Shown here one piece after another: positions 46,789 through 56,311 of a stretch of DNA of 64,000 nucleotides. Numbering within the stretch: position 1 is the stretch's first letter; each line of letters begins with the position of its first letter. Under the pieces are notes generated by a model that was not told the origin of the DNA, did not search any database, and was given only the letters and a program-made list of their open reading frames with translations. Where the stretch lies: the NCBI RefSeq assembly GCF_000143415.4, contig NW_003314282.1:825374-889373 (forward strand). The letters run 5' to 3'. Source of the stretch: Selaginella moellendorffii (Eukaryota; Streptophyta; Lycopodiopsida; Selaginellales; Selaginellaceae). Both the position numbers and the translations under genes were made by a program.

Positions 46789-46918
46789 TAATACAATGGA
46801 TCCCATAAACAATTATGCAGCAAGCTTGTAGACAATATATTGTACAAACAGAAAATGAAAGCACACGGGAATAGGAAATGAAAGCACACTGGAACAGGAA
46901 ATAAAAGTGCACAGTACT

Positions 46919-48729
46919 CTAATCAACCTTGAACGCAATAACTTTTGGTGAGCTTTGATTGGCACCAGTCGAAAATAAGAAGTGGTGTATTGGTGGCTTC
47001 TTTGTCTCCAAAAGTTTGATTGCCTCAAGCATTCGAGTAGAAGTGAACATTCTTAGAAACTAACTAGGAGTGAGACCATATGCTTGGTCTATATAAGTGT
47101 CCTCCATGCAAACATTTTGGGGATGGCTAGTATCTGGATAGAATTTGCCATGGACCCGCAAAGTTTGAAAAAACGTTCGTTCATTCTTGCAATAGTGGCA
47201 CCAACTAATATTTCACATTTGTTTCTCGACCCTAAACTTTTTGCAAACATGGCAGCCGCAACAAACAGAGATTGCTCAAGGGTTTTCAGGGATGAAATGG
47301 CTATGCACCTATTGACAAAACATGTGTTTTGAACAACTGGTATACATCAAGAGAGACATACCCCAAAGAAGTTCTTTCCGTATATGAATGAGACAGAGTG
47401 CAACTGCTTCTGTATATGATCCCAAGGCGTATCGTCAGGAATTTTCAAGACAATAGTCGAGGGTGCAATCCTAAACACATTTTTATCTTTAGTTCCTCGA
47501 AGATTGTAGAAAATACGACTTGGCATGGCCCCAGCAAACCATGATGATTTGAGCTTATGATAGACATGGTCCATATCACCCAGCACATGCACCTATGTTT
47601 GAAGTTCACCAAAAAATCCAGTCAGAATATTACAAATACCTTATAGGTGTTTTCAGCTTCAAGATCATCAGTAATGAATATGATGTTTGTAGTGTTAGGC
47701 GTTTGATCTACACCAGTGATTGCCGTAGCAACCGTTGAAGAAGTATAAGCAGAAGCATCCACTGCAAACTGACTCAGTGGAACAATGTCTGATGGTCTAA
47801 CAAAATCAAGCACTGGAGGAGCCTTCTCTAGCCATGCTTGAACATGTGTGGCCATAGAAATATCCACTGAGAGACGATGGAGCCCAAATGATATTTCAGA
47901 TTTTTAGCTCTGACTTTGTAGTGTTGAATACATAGCCAGTTAGATGGCTTGAAAAGGTGGTTGTATTTATCAGCAGCGTTGGCTGCCATTGAAGCTGTTG
48001 CAAGGTGCATGCCGTAGCTGTCAGTGAAATTGATATTAAGAAACCTTGATGTTGATGCCATGCTTGTTGAGTGGATCTCATGTTGGAAATCATAACTGCC
48101 ATACCGAGATAATACATATATAAGAAGCGGCTCACCACCTGAATGGAGCTGTAGATCTGCAATATGAACACATGCATATTGTGTTTCCTCAGAAGAAGCA
48201 ATCAAATTCCATACACTAGGGTCTTGAATGCTATATAATTTATGCTTAGCTAAAAAAGCCCATTACAAACTAAAAAAAAAATTCTAAAATTGAGTAGTAC
48301 CTCCTATAATCCCACAGGGCACTTGGCTGGAAGTCTGTGTCTGAGCACCTGGATCTGGCCACAGAGAAGGTTTATGAAGCAAAAAAGCCAAGTGCCAATA
48401 CCTGCTAAAATAGCAAAGGGACTTTGGAAATGTAACGGCTGTTTGAAGTCTTCTTGTACACCTATTTGTTAAGCTGTAAAGCACTATATTGGGATAGACT
48501 AAGTACCTGAAGCACTAAGCTGTGTAAGGTGCTCAGATCCTGGAAAGAAAAGTGATTAAATTCTGGTTTGTCAAGATAAACACAAACCTGGTTCACTGCT
48601 CTCTCCACCCATCTCTACATCACCTAGAACTTGTTGCTGCTGTGAAGAAACATCATCTGGCGATGGCTGGTAATTGTAATCTACATGATCTTGAGACCCC
48701 ACATCAGAATCACTAGCTGCCACTGCCAT
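46919..48729 (-). CDS. Unrecognised multi-exon gene, possibly an RPA-like (OB-fold) Helitron protein
   Basis: A chain of open exons with GT-AG borders runs from an ATG at 48,729 (MAVAASDSDVGSQDH) through a Gln/Ser-rich leader, ETQYACVHIADLQLHSGGEP, FLNINFTDSYGMHLATASMA-NAADKYNHLFKPSNWLCI, VDISMATHVQAWLEKAPPVLDF, and FRIAPSTIVLKIPDDTPWDHI, to a last exon ending KVIAFKVD and a stop at 46,919. The FLNINFTDS...ANAADKYNHLF...HYKVR segment recalls the first OB fold of RPA70 (FNLDLLD...FNEAADKFYDLIEVGKVY...). Some plant Helitrons encode RPA-like proteins. I could not confirm every exon phase, and one internal exon (48.3-48.5 kb) has more than one reading. The family call is tentative. Confidence 0.4.
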
Positions 48730-49029
48730 CGGAGAGGGCAATCCTGAATGAAGCAATTGATTAACTTTGGGTTAATCACAACTGTTGGCCCAAAGGCCTG
48801 CTTAATTATTGCCACGTCATTAGGCACATGCAAAAACTTGCAATAACTATTTTGCTCGATGAAGGCGTCCAAAATGTATTCCAGCTTCTTATCTTCAGTG
48901 GGAGCATCAGTAGATGATGACGATGAGAGGCAGATGATCGTCGTGGATGGCTGGCTGGAGTTTGAGGCCACAGCTCGAATTGCTGTGCACATCAAGGAGA
49001 GTGGACGTGCTACTGCTGGAAAAGACCGA

Positions 49030-49870
49030 TGGCTTCTAGAAAAAGTTCCATGTAATTGATTCGGGTCAGGCTTGATACTAAACTGCACTCCTAGGAATTC
49101 TTTGATGGTCGGGAACAGCAACCCTTGTATGGCAAATAGGAAAGTTTGTGAGATCGACTTCTTTCCTTTCCAGCTTCACAAATAGATACCTGGTGAGTTG
49201 AATCTACAACTCCTCCCAGCTTTATCTCCTGTAGCAAAGACATGGCTGCTTGCGTCCCTAGGTCTTCTAGAAGCTGGAGCTCGGATGCTCCAAAATGCGT
49301 AGCCACGCACTCAGAGCTTAAAATGCAGCCGGTGGTCGTTTCTGCCACCAGTGAGATCCCATAGCCCAGAGATCTGTGCCATGACAAAGGAAGCAAGATG
49401 AAAAAAGCTTACCTTGCAGCACAAAATCATGGAACTTACTTCCTGGACTCCAAACCAGTGTAGTGATCAGTAAAGATGTACACATCGGGGAGCAAGTGAT
49501 TTAGCATGCCACATTTGATTGGCCATATGAGGTGAGACGCGTGTGGAGTAACTCACTCCTCGGATACGTTTCACCATGCCCTCGTCCACCCATGTAGCAG
49601 CCTGGCAAAGGATTCTTAGCGAGGAGAGAAAGAAAAGAAGAGGAGTTTGGAGAAATTGACCGTGAGGCTCTTGGGGACAATGGGAAATTTGAGGACGACT
49701 TCACTGCCACCCAAGGGAGGAGCTCCGCGGGCAGCAACCTTGAGTTCTAGGCCTTCGATTCGAACACCAAAGTGCTTAAGCGTTGGCAGTGTTGCTGTGC
49801 AAAAGGTGTTGGCGCAGGGATCCCTGCTGTCATTCGTAATGCTTGTCACAGGCCACAAAGAATTCTTCCA
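49030..49870 (-). pseudogene. Captured RNA 3'-terminal phosphate cyclase-like (RCL1) gene, broken
   Basis: In order on the minus strand: SITNDSRDPCANTF, ATLPTLKHFGVRIEGLELK, RGAPPLGGSEVVLKFPIVP, an intron, VDEGMVKRIRGVSYSTRVSP, then MLNHLLPDVYIFTDHYTGLE in a shifted frame, an intron, GYGISLVAETTTGCILSSEC, LGTQAAMSLLQEIKLGGVVD, an intron, and KEFLGVQFSIKPDPN. These are RCL1 blocks in the right order, with introns kept, so genomic DNA was captured. A small deletion between SPHMANQM and MLNHLLPDV breaks the frame. The region between THQ and KEFLG is also shortened. The N-terminus is replaced by a PPR fragment. RCL1 normally works in 18S rRNA processing in the nucleolus; this copy cannot be functional. 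Confidence 0.78.
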
Positions 49871-49889
49871 AGAGCAAAATCCTGCTACT

Positions 49890-50190
49890 ACTGTCTTCAT
49901 CCCTTGGAACACACGAATCGCGCCTCGCAAGCTGCCACACACAGCATACATGTCAATCAGTGCAGTAGACACGATCAAGCTCGAATCCCAGCCAGCAGCA
50001 ACAATTTGGGAGTGGATTTGCTTACCCACCAGAAGAAATCGCGATCCACAGCACGCTCCAAGGGCTGCAACCTACTTGATCCTGCCCGGAGTGATGCCCT
50101 GGAGCAGCAATCTCAAGTCAACACTTTGCATGTGCCACACGTCGCTAGGCCTTCCTCTCCTGCCACACGCGGCTTGGCCACCTCCCATTG
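49890..50190 (-). pseudogene. Captured PPR fragment
   Basis: The minus strand reads FLLVGKQIHSQIVAAGWDSS and ALIDMYAVCGSLRGAIRVFQ, an unmistakable PLS-type PPR motif pair, preceded by VAALGACC. It is open into the RCL1 fragment (about 49,870), so one frame fuses PPR to RCL1. Confidence 0.7.
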
Positions 50191-50509
50191 GCCGGGAGCA
50201 AACATTAGCGCGATTATTCTCAAACACGTGGTTAAAGAAATAACCCCTTTACAGTTACCCCCTATCGGACAGCTGTGATTGGCTAGATCTGGCGGCCCAC
50301 AAAGTTCGGCATTTGCTCCTTATCTACTATAGTAGTAGATGTTCCTGTTGCTTATTTTAACTTCTAAGTAAATAACCACAAAAACATAAACTATTTATTT
50401 TAAGAGAAATTTTATTTTATTTTAACAAGTCCAAAATAGTAATCTGTTGCCTAGTGTGTTCCACTGCTATTAATATAGATTAGCTGTAAGTTTAAATCTA
50501 AAAATCATA

Positions 50510-51382
50510 ATGATTTATAGCTATATTACAGTATATGTTTTATTTTTGCTGATAATATTTAGTCATAACAGCTTAGCAGCTCTTATTGTAAGAGATAATC
50601 GTAGTGATCTCTCATTATCTACAAAACTATTAATTTTAAGAGCAATAAGAGAGGCTATAGATCAAATAGATGTTAATGTTCCATTTTACACTGGATATAC
50701 AAGATATTATCAGAATTATGGAATTAGGATATTATTATCTAGTATGAATTCGGAAATATCTCCTCCTAACTATCAACTTCTTTGTAGTTTATTTCCAAAT
50801 TACACTACTCCATGGGAAGGTTTGACATTAAGAGCTGAATTTCAAAGAATTTATAATAATTACATCCGTATTGATGATGACATAATTCACTATGGGATTA
50901 CAGAATATATTTTAGGGACACTAAGTATTGAATATGTAGTTGAAAATACTTATATTCTAAGTATACAAAAGATAAACTATTTAAGTTATTTAAATCAGCA
51001 TCAAGATTGTATGTGGAGGCGTACATGTATTAAAAGTACATCTAATTTTTCAAACTTCTCTAATTTATTAAGTGGAGAATTTCTGCAATCTTTAAATAAA
51101 AAATACTCATTACATGTTCAACTAAATTGTAATGTTATATTATATAAAGAAACTATTACCATATGGCAGACTAATACAGAAAATAAAGGAACTAATTGTT
51201 ATTTAACAATGCAAGTTGATGGTAATCTAGTATTATATGATGAATTTCATAATGTTATATGGTCATATAATATTTATTGGAAAAATATTTGGAAACCAAT
51301 GGCACTATGCGTTGAAGATACTGGTCATATAAGTGTTTCTAATATTGTTGAGCAAACTTCAATCTGGAGGGTTCCAAAATAA
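50510..51382 (+). CDS. Secreted protein with C-terminal GNA-type (B-lectin) domain
   Basis: An intronless 290-residue ORF in very AT-rich DNA. Residues 1-24 form a signal peptide (YVLFLLIIFSHNSLAA). Residues about 25-180 match nothing I know (IREAIDQIDVNVPFYTGYTRY, LLCSLFPNYTTPWEGL). Residues about 195-290 are a GNA/bulb-type mannose-binding lectin domain: one canonical QxDxNxVxY sugar site (QVDGNLVLY) and one degenerate (QLNCNVILY), with a Trp-rich end. Such lectins bind mannose-containing glycans outside the cell, often in defence. AT-rich codons, the lack of introns and the odd N-terminal half set it apart from the neighbouring genes; horizontal acquisition is possible but unproven. The gene lies 170 bp outside the Helitron end. 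Confidence 0.75.
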   Translation: MIYSYITVYVLFLLIIFSHNSLAALIVRDNRSDLSLSTKLLILRAIREAIDQIDVNVPFYTGYTRYYQNYGIRILLSSMNSEISPPNYQLLCSLFPNYTTPWEGLTLRAEFQRIYNNYIRIDDDIIHYGITEYILGTLSIEYVVENTYILSIQKINYLSYLNQHQDCMWRRTCIKSTSNFSNFSNLLSGEFLQSLNKKYSLHVQLNCNVILYKETITIWQTNTENKGTNCYLTMQVDGNLVLYDEFHNVIWSYNIYWKNIWKPMALCVEDTGHISVSNIVEQTSIWRVPK

Positions 51383-52013
51383 TTAGAAAAACTTCACATG
51401 CTTCTAGGTTTCACTAAATAATACTAATATTTATATTTAATAATATATTGAATATTTATCAATTAACAATGAATAGTTACTAAAATATTTTATAATACAA
51501 GAAGGCTAAACATATAGTATAAATATTATGACTGAAAATTTTATTGATGGTAATACTGATTAAATATTCTATCATAAAATTGTAAACATGAAATTATTAC
51601 TTAACAAATAGTTTTAATAATTACTTTGCTCTGTCTTGCACTTTAAAAATTACTTTGCTCTCTCTTGCACTGGCTTGGCAAGAACCCGTGCGTATTGAGA
51701 CTAGTCTTTCAATATCACTAGATGATAGCTTACTGTGTCTACCAAACACCCTCACTATCACACCCTTTGTATTAGTCTCATTTCGGTGTCAAATGTATGA
51801 GACACAAATCCCTAAGCCCCAAAGTGGAGCCGAAAGGGTGCCACATGGTAGTGGCCGAAGCAAAAGCCAAACGAGCGTAACATGTTTGGACTAAAAGGCT
51901 CCGACTTGAAAGGTTGACAGCGGGAGTGGAACTCCCAACGCAGTGCTCAAGGAACAAGCATGAAGCAAGCAATAAACGAGGCTCCAAAAAGGGACCCAAA
52001 AGGACCAACATAT
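51383..52013. other. Intergenic, no gene recognised
   Basis: AT-rich until about 51,650, then more GC-balanced sequence that continues into the minisatellite. A short direct duplication (ACTTTGCTCT-CTTGCACT) occurs at 51,625-51,670. Confidence 0.4.
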
Positions 52014-52512
52014 GACACATGGAATTGTCCGAGATGGAGTCCGAGATGGACCCGAGTTGGAGTCTGAGGTGGAGTCCGAGATGGAGTCCGAGATGGACCC
52101 GAGTTGGAGACCGAGATGGACCAAGACGGAGTCCGAGATGGAGTCTGAGATGGAGTCCAAGATGGAGTCCGAGATGGACCGAGATGGAGTCCGAGATGGA
52201 CCGAGATGGAGTCCAAGATGGAGTCCGAGATGGAGTCCGAGGTAGACCGAGACGGAGTTCGAGATGGAGTTCGAGATGGAGTCCGAGATGGAATCCGAGA
52301 TGGAGTCTGAGAAGGACCCGAGATGGAGTTTGAGGTCGAGACCGAGACCAGGACCGAGACTGAGACCAAGACCGAGACCGAGACCAAGACCAAGACCAAG
52401 ACCGAGCCCGAGCCCGAGTCCGAGTTTGAGCCCGAGCCCAAGTCCGAGTCCGAGTCCGAGTCCGAGTCCGAGTCCGAGTCCGAGTTCGAGTCCGAGTTCG
52501 AGTCTGAGAGGG
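52014..52512. repeat. GAGATGGAGTCC / GAGACC / GAGTCC minisatellite
   Basis: About 500 bp of tandem units: a 12-bp unit GAGATGGAGTCC with variants up to about 52,330, then 6-bp units GAGACC/GACCAA to about 52,410, then GAGTCC to about 52,506. It opens long frames on both strands (Leu-Gly, Asp-Ser-Ile-Ser or Pro-Arg repeats) that are artefacts. Confidence 0.9.
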
Positions 52513-54930
52513 TGAAAGCCCAAAGCATTCGTCTCCCAGACCCTGGGGGGTTTGGTGAGCTCCAAAAGTATAGTAAGGGGGAGGACTGCAGTGGAGCCAG
52601 TTTAGCCAGGAAAGGCCAATTTGGCCAGGAAAGGCCAGTTTGGCCCAGGAAGCCAGACCCAGTGTTGGGTGATGAACTGACCACTAGGAAGTCCAAGACT
52701 AGAGTGAATACAGACCGACAAGCGGGGTAGCTTACTGAAGTGTTCAAGAGCCGGCTCTAATTCCCCCGGGAGATCGTCTGGCCGATGCTCCCAATCCAAA
52801 TGTGATACTTGGATACCTAGCATGGCTCAATGGAACCTTGCTCTAAGCCCATGGCTAGAGCACTTAAAGGCGAAAGGCAGGGAGAGTACCCATGAGGCCT
52901 GCGGTGTTCCGAAATGTTGTCCCAAAGTCCCAAACTATGGAAAGGAAGAGGAGTAGCCCTTTGGTGTGGTGACCAAAGACACAATCACACAGGAAGGAAG
53001 TCCTAGAGGACAGTGGGACTTAGTGGTCGGGCCCGTGGGCCTTGATCTAATGGCAGTGTTGGCGAACTCAGCCAAGGAAAGAAAGGGACTTGGTGGGGAC
53101 TGGAACGAAGATATTGGGGAAGGCTATTCCCCATGTCTGCGGGCATCCTAAGGATGCTAAGGAGTGGATCTAGGATGACCACTCATGGACGAATGGCCCA
53201 ATCCTAGAGAGACGGGATTGCAATGCAGGTGGTGTTAGACCACCGATGTGACCAAGGTGAATGGGCATGGCCTGGTGTAACAGGCAGATATGTTAGTGGT
53301 ACCTTGGGTGTCGGTCATGGGATCGGACATGTGGAGCACTAGGACCAAGTGCAAAGGTTGAGTGGCGGGGATGCCATTCTCGGGGCTAACAAGCCCAAGT
53401 TTGGAATAGGACTTATGGAGGTTGTGAGTGAGACTCCTCCAAGTGGTCGAAGGTGTGGCTAAGTGACTAAAGTAGAATGGAAAAATTTAGTCGATTACAA
53501 CTTAGTATCGAAATTGTTCTTTAGTCTGACTTTTATTGGTGCTCAAGTATATCACCACTAGCGTTGGCATTGGAAGATCCGAGGAGTGGGCCTATCCTCG
53601 AGGAGTAGTAGGTCAGGAAGATATGGCTCTCCATTATAGTTCATGTGTGAACTTGTAGACGAGGTGGTGGATAGAAAAGGGCCAATAATGAAACGACTTT
53701 GGGATCTTGGGAACAGTGCAAGGTTTTCCTCATTGAGTTGAGGATGTGATCCAAATGAGCGTTTGACTCAGCAAACTGGCTAATGTAGTTGTGGTAAACA
53801 ACTATAATTGGGATCACAGGGAAGATATAGAGTCCAAAATGATAAAGGAGTCACAAGGTTACCCTCATGAAGTTGAGGTTGGTGCTCATGAATGGGAGAC
53901 CAAAAGTAATGACCGCAGGAGGTCAAATACGGAAAAGGACACAAGTCCTTAAAATGGTAGCCAGAGCTACCTCTAATAAATGCTGGAACAACCCAAGGAG
54001 TTAAGGGTGTATTTAGAGGATGAGTTGGTATTCTCATCACATGGACAAATGGTTCTAAGGGGCGAAAGGTTGCCCCTAGAGAACAAATCAAGTGTCGGAG
54101 TAACACTTGCAAAACATGGTCCTTGTGAGTAGGACATGAATACAAGGAGTTGTATTCTAGTGAGGTAGCATCTGAAAAGTAGGACCTTATAAGTCGTCGG
54201 ATTAACAAAGTCTAAAAGGTTGAATAACTCCAATAGAGTCAAGGAATAATCCTAAGGGCTTGAGGAAAGCATTTGGATTGAAGTGTGTGGTGCCCTACAA
54301 AGGATGGGGAGGATTTTGAGATTTAAGCATGAGAGCAGTATGTATCTCATTGATGGCAGAAGGTGCCATGCTAAAGTCGTGGGAAAAAGTTTCCCGGAAG
54401 AAAACAACTTTAACACAAAGTTATGCATAAACTCTATGGTGCAGTGCTAATGGATAATTGGCATAAGAGACAACCATATTGGTCCTGGCAAAAATACCTG
54501 GACACAAGTAAGAAGGGTCATAAAGGTAGGCTTGTGGAGCCGATGGTGTGGAGACACCAAAGGTGCCAAGGCGTGCTGCCTTGAGGTCAAGTTGGCAGGT
54601 TCATGAGAACCCCTTCCAAAGGAATCCCAATAGAAATGAAAATAGCATAGCCTAAGCTGGAAAGCATGCAGTTAGAGTGTGGTGACCCAGCTAATGATGG
54701 AGGTGTGGAAGCACCAACAATGGGTTGTAGAACTTGACAACTATGAAACAACTAAATGCTCTATTTCGTTAAAGTGGGATTTATTCAGTAAAATGGGACT
54801 AGGTACAAATTTTCAAGTATTTGAAAATGACGTGAAATTATATGTTTTTTGTCCAGGGGCTAGACATATCTGGGGCATGGTGACTAGCGCGGTGACTTTA
54901 TGTCCAGACTGAGTCCATCTGGTTGTATAA
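52513..54930. other. Repetitive-looking non-coding DNA, unassigned
   Basis: 2.4 kb rich in GG/AG, broken by stops in every frame, with phrases typical of transposon interior (for example a GTGTGGAG/CACC-rich stretch). I found no RT, integrase, transposase or terminal repeats. Likely an old element, family not determined. Confidence 0.35.
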
Positions 54931-54935
54931 TAAAT

Positions 54936-55005
54936 CTCATTGTCAAGGTGAACAAGCCGAATCTGAAGCTAAAGAAGAGCGATGGCATGCGCGCACACAC
55001 TATTT
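54936..55005 (+). repeat. Terminal-exon-like repeat plus partial palindrome
   Basis: CAAGGTGAACAAGCCGAATC and the following bases match the last exon of the DUF7869-type gene (56,346-56,312), but on the opposite strand. They encode GEQAESEAKEERW and run straight into a copy of the palindrome (GATGGCATGCGCGCACAC). Confidence 0.55.
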
Positions 55006-55415
55006 GTTTGTTCATTGAGCGTGTGGTGAGCTTTCCAAGATGAACGTCATTCCTATTAGCCAGACATATAACTTAATAGTGAGAACATTTAGATATTATT
55101 CAATGTTATCTTTTTCTAACGAATCTAATTGTGAAGGTGTAGCAAGAGGCATTGCTAGTCTGGAGAAGTCATTTAACTCATTTGACCCTTAGTGTATTTT
55201 AATGAAACTAAATAACATTCATATTATTAAGGAATTTCTCTAGTACCTTTTTTTTACGACATAGAGGCTTGCATTTCTTTCAAAGGTGATTTAGTAAAAG
55301 GCCTGAGGGCACATGCCATTCTATTTCTCAGACCGATATTAAGATATACTAGTGCAAAGGGAAAAAGGTATTTGGTGATCAAGTAAATGGCATGAGGGCA
55401 CACGCCATTATAAGC

Positions 55416-55673
55416 CTAAGCGCTAGTGGACACCTCCTTTTTGGTACTCTCAGCGGTACTATCATCCTTCTCCGGGTCAGTTGTTTTGCTTTGGATTGTT
55501 GTTTCTGACGTTACTGGGGCATTCTCGATAGTTGTTAATGTTGCCGTTTGTTCAGAAAAATGATCACCTGGAGTATAGTACGGGGAGTTTGGAAGACTTA
55601 TATATTCTACATCTTCACCTATCTCCTTCTCCGTCTCCTTTTCTGCCTCACTTACAGATTTTGTGCTTGCCAT
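55416..55673 (-). CDS. Short acidic/Thr-rich ORF, uncertain
   Basis: 85 residues (MASTKSVSEAEKETEKEIGE, then TTIQSKTTDPEKDDSTAESTKK). Composition is more protein-like than its surroundings, but no family is recognised. It could be an alternative 3' exon of the transposase-like gene upstream on the same strand. An AG acceptor lies just before VKSVLMAS. Confidence 0.3.
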   Translation of the reverse strand: MASTKSVSEAEKETEKEIGEDVEYISLPNSPYYTPGDHFSEQTATLTTIENAPVTSETTIQSKTTDPEKDDSTAESTKKEVSTSA

Positions 55674-56164
55674 GAGAACACTCTTCACCCTAAAATATGG
55701 AGTTCGTTGTGTTATAAAAGGAAACCAACACACTCGCTGCAAGGGAATGATGGTACATAAAGCACGTAAGCCCACAATATGGGTTTATGTGCCATTAATA
55801 TGGGCCACACGCCATATTATTAGATTTATGCACGTGTGATTGGTAAATGCATATGTCACATCATCTTTGTTTTACCTCACACACTATATCAGGCCTAATG
55901 AACCATATCACATGTGCACACATGCTATATATATGGAGAAGTATTATGCAAGGATAGAAATTCAATGCATGATTGTGGAGAGCAATGGCATGAAGCCACA
56001 TGCTAAATAACATTTTAGAGAAAGAATTAAAATAAAAACATGCAAACAGTACTAAGTGGACCAAGACTTAGAAGTGCACAATTGAATGAGGTATTTCTAA
56101 TAAATACTTCACTCACCTCATATAGGAATGGCTACCACTCTCAAATGGCGTATCGCCTCATGCC

Positions 56165-56220
56165 ATCACCTCGCAATTTGTTATAACAATCCGATGAATT
56201 CATATTCGGCTTGTTCACCT
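56165..56220 (-). repeat. Duplicated terminal exon of the transposase-like gene
   Basis: AAGTTCAAG/GTGAACAAGCCGAATATGAA on the minus strand repeats the acceptor and first bases of the last exon at 56,346, followed again by a GTGATGGCATG palindrome copy (56,145-56,166). Confidence 0.55.
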
Positions 56221-56311
56221 TGAACTTTAAGTAAGATTTGCTAGAACAACTAAGAATTTATACTTGTTATTTGTATCATCTCACCTAGGAATGGCGTAAG
56301 GCCACATGCCA

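Larger units (their letters stand above)
39809..50339 (-). mobile_element. Helitron, about 10.5 kb, with decayed RepHel and host-gene fragments
   Basis: Read on the minus strand, the element begins TCTACTACTATAGTAG (from 50,339) and ends GCCAA-loop-TTGGC (hairpin, 39,842-39,823), 10 bases, then CTAG (39,812-39,809). The base before the 5' TC is A and the base after CTAG is T, so the insertion splits an AT dinucleotide, as Helitrons do. A TC 5' end, a CTRR 3' end and a hairpin about 10 bp inside the 3' end are all class hallmarks. Between them lie a Rep/PIF1 helicase coding region in the same orientation, an RPA-like candidate, and fragments of RCL1, nucleotidylyltransferase and PPR genes. The RepHel part is AT-rich and the captured parts are nearer to host composition. 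Confidence 0.82.

Noticed and set aside
51891-52747. Leu-Gly, Ser-Asp and Pro-Arg repeat ORFs on both strands
   Set aside because: Minisatellite artefacts.
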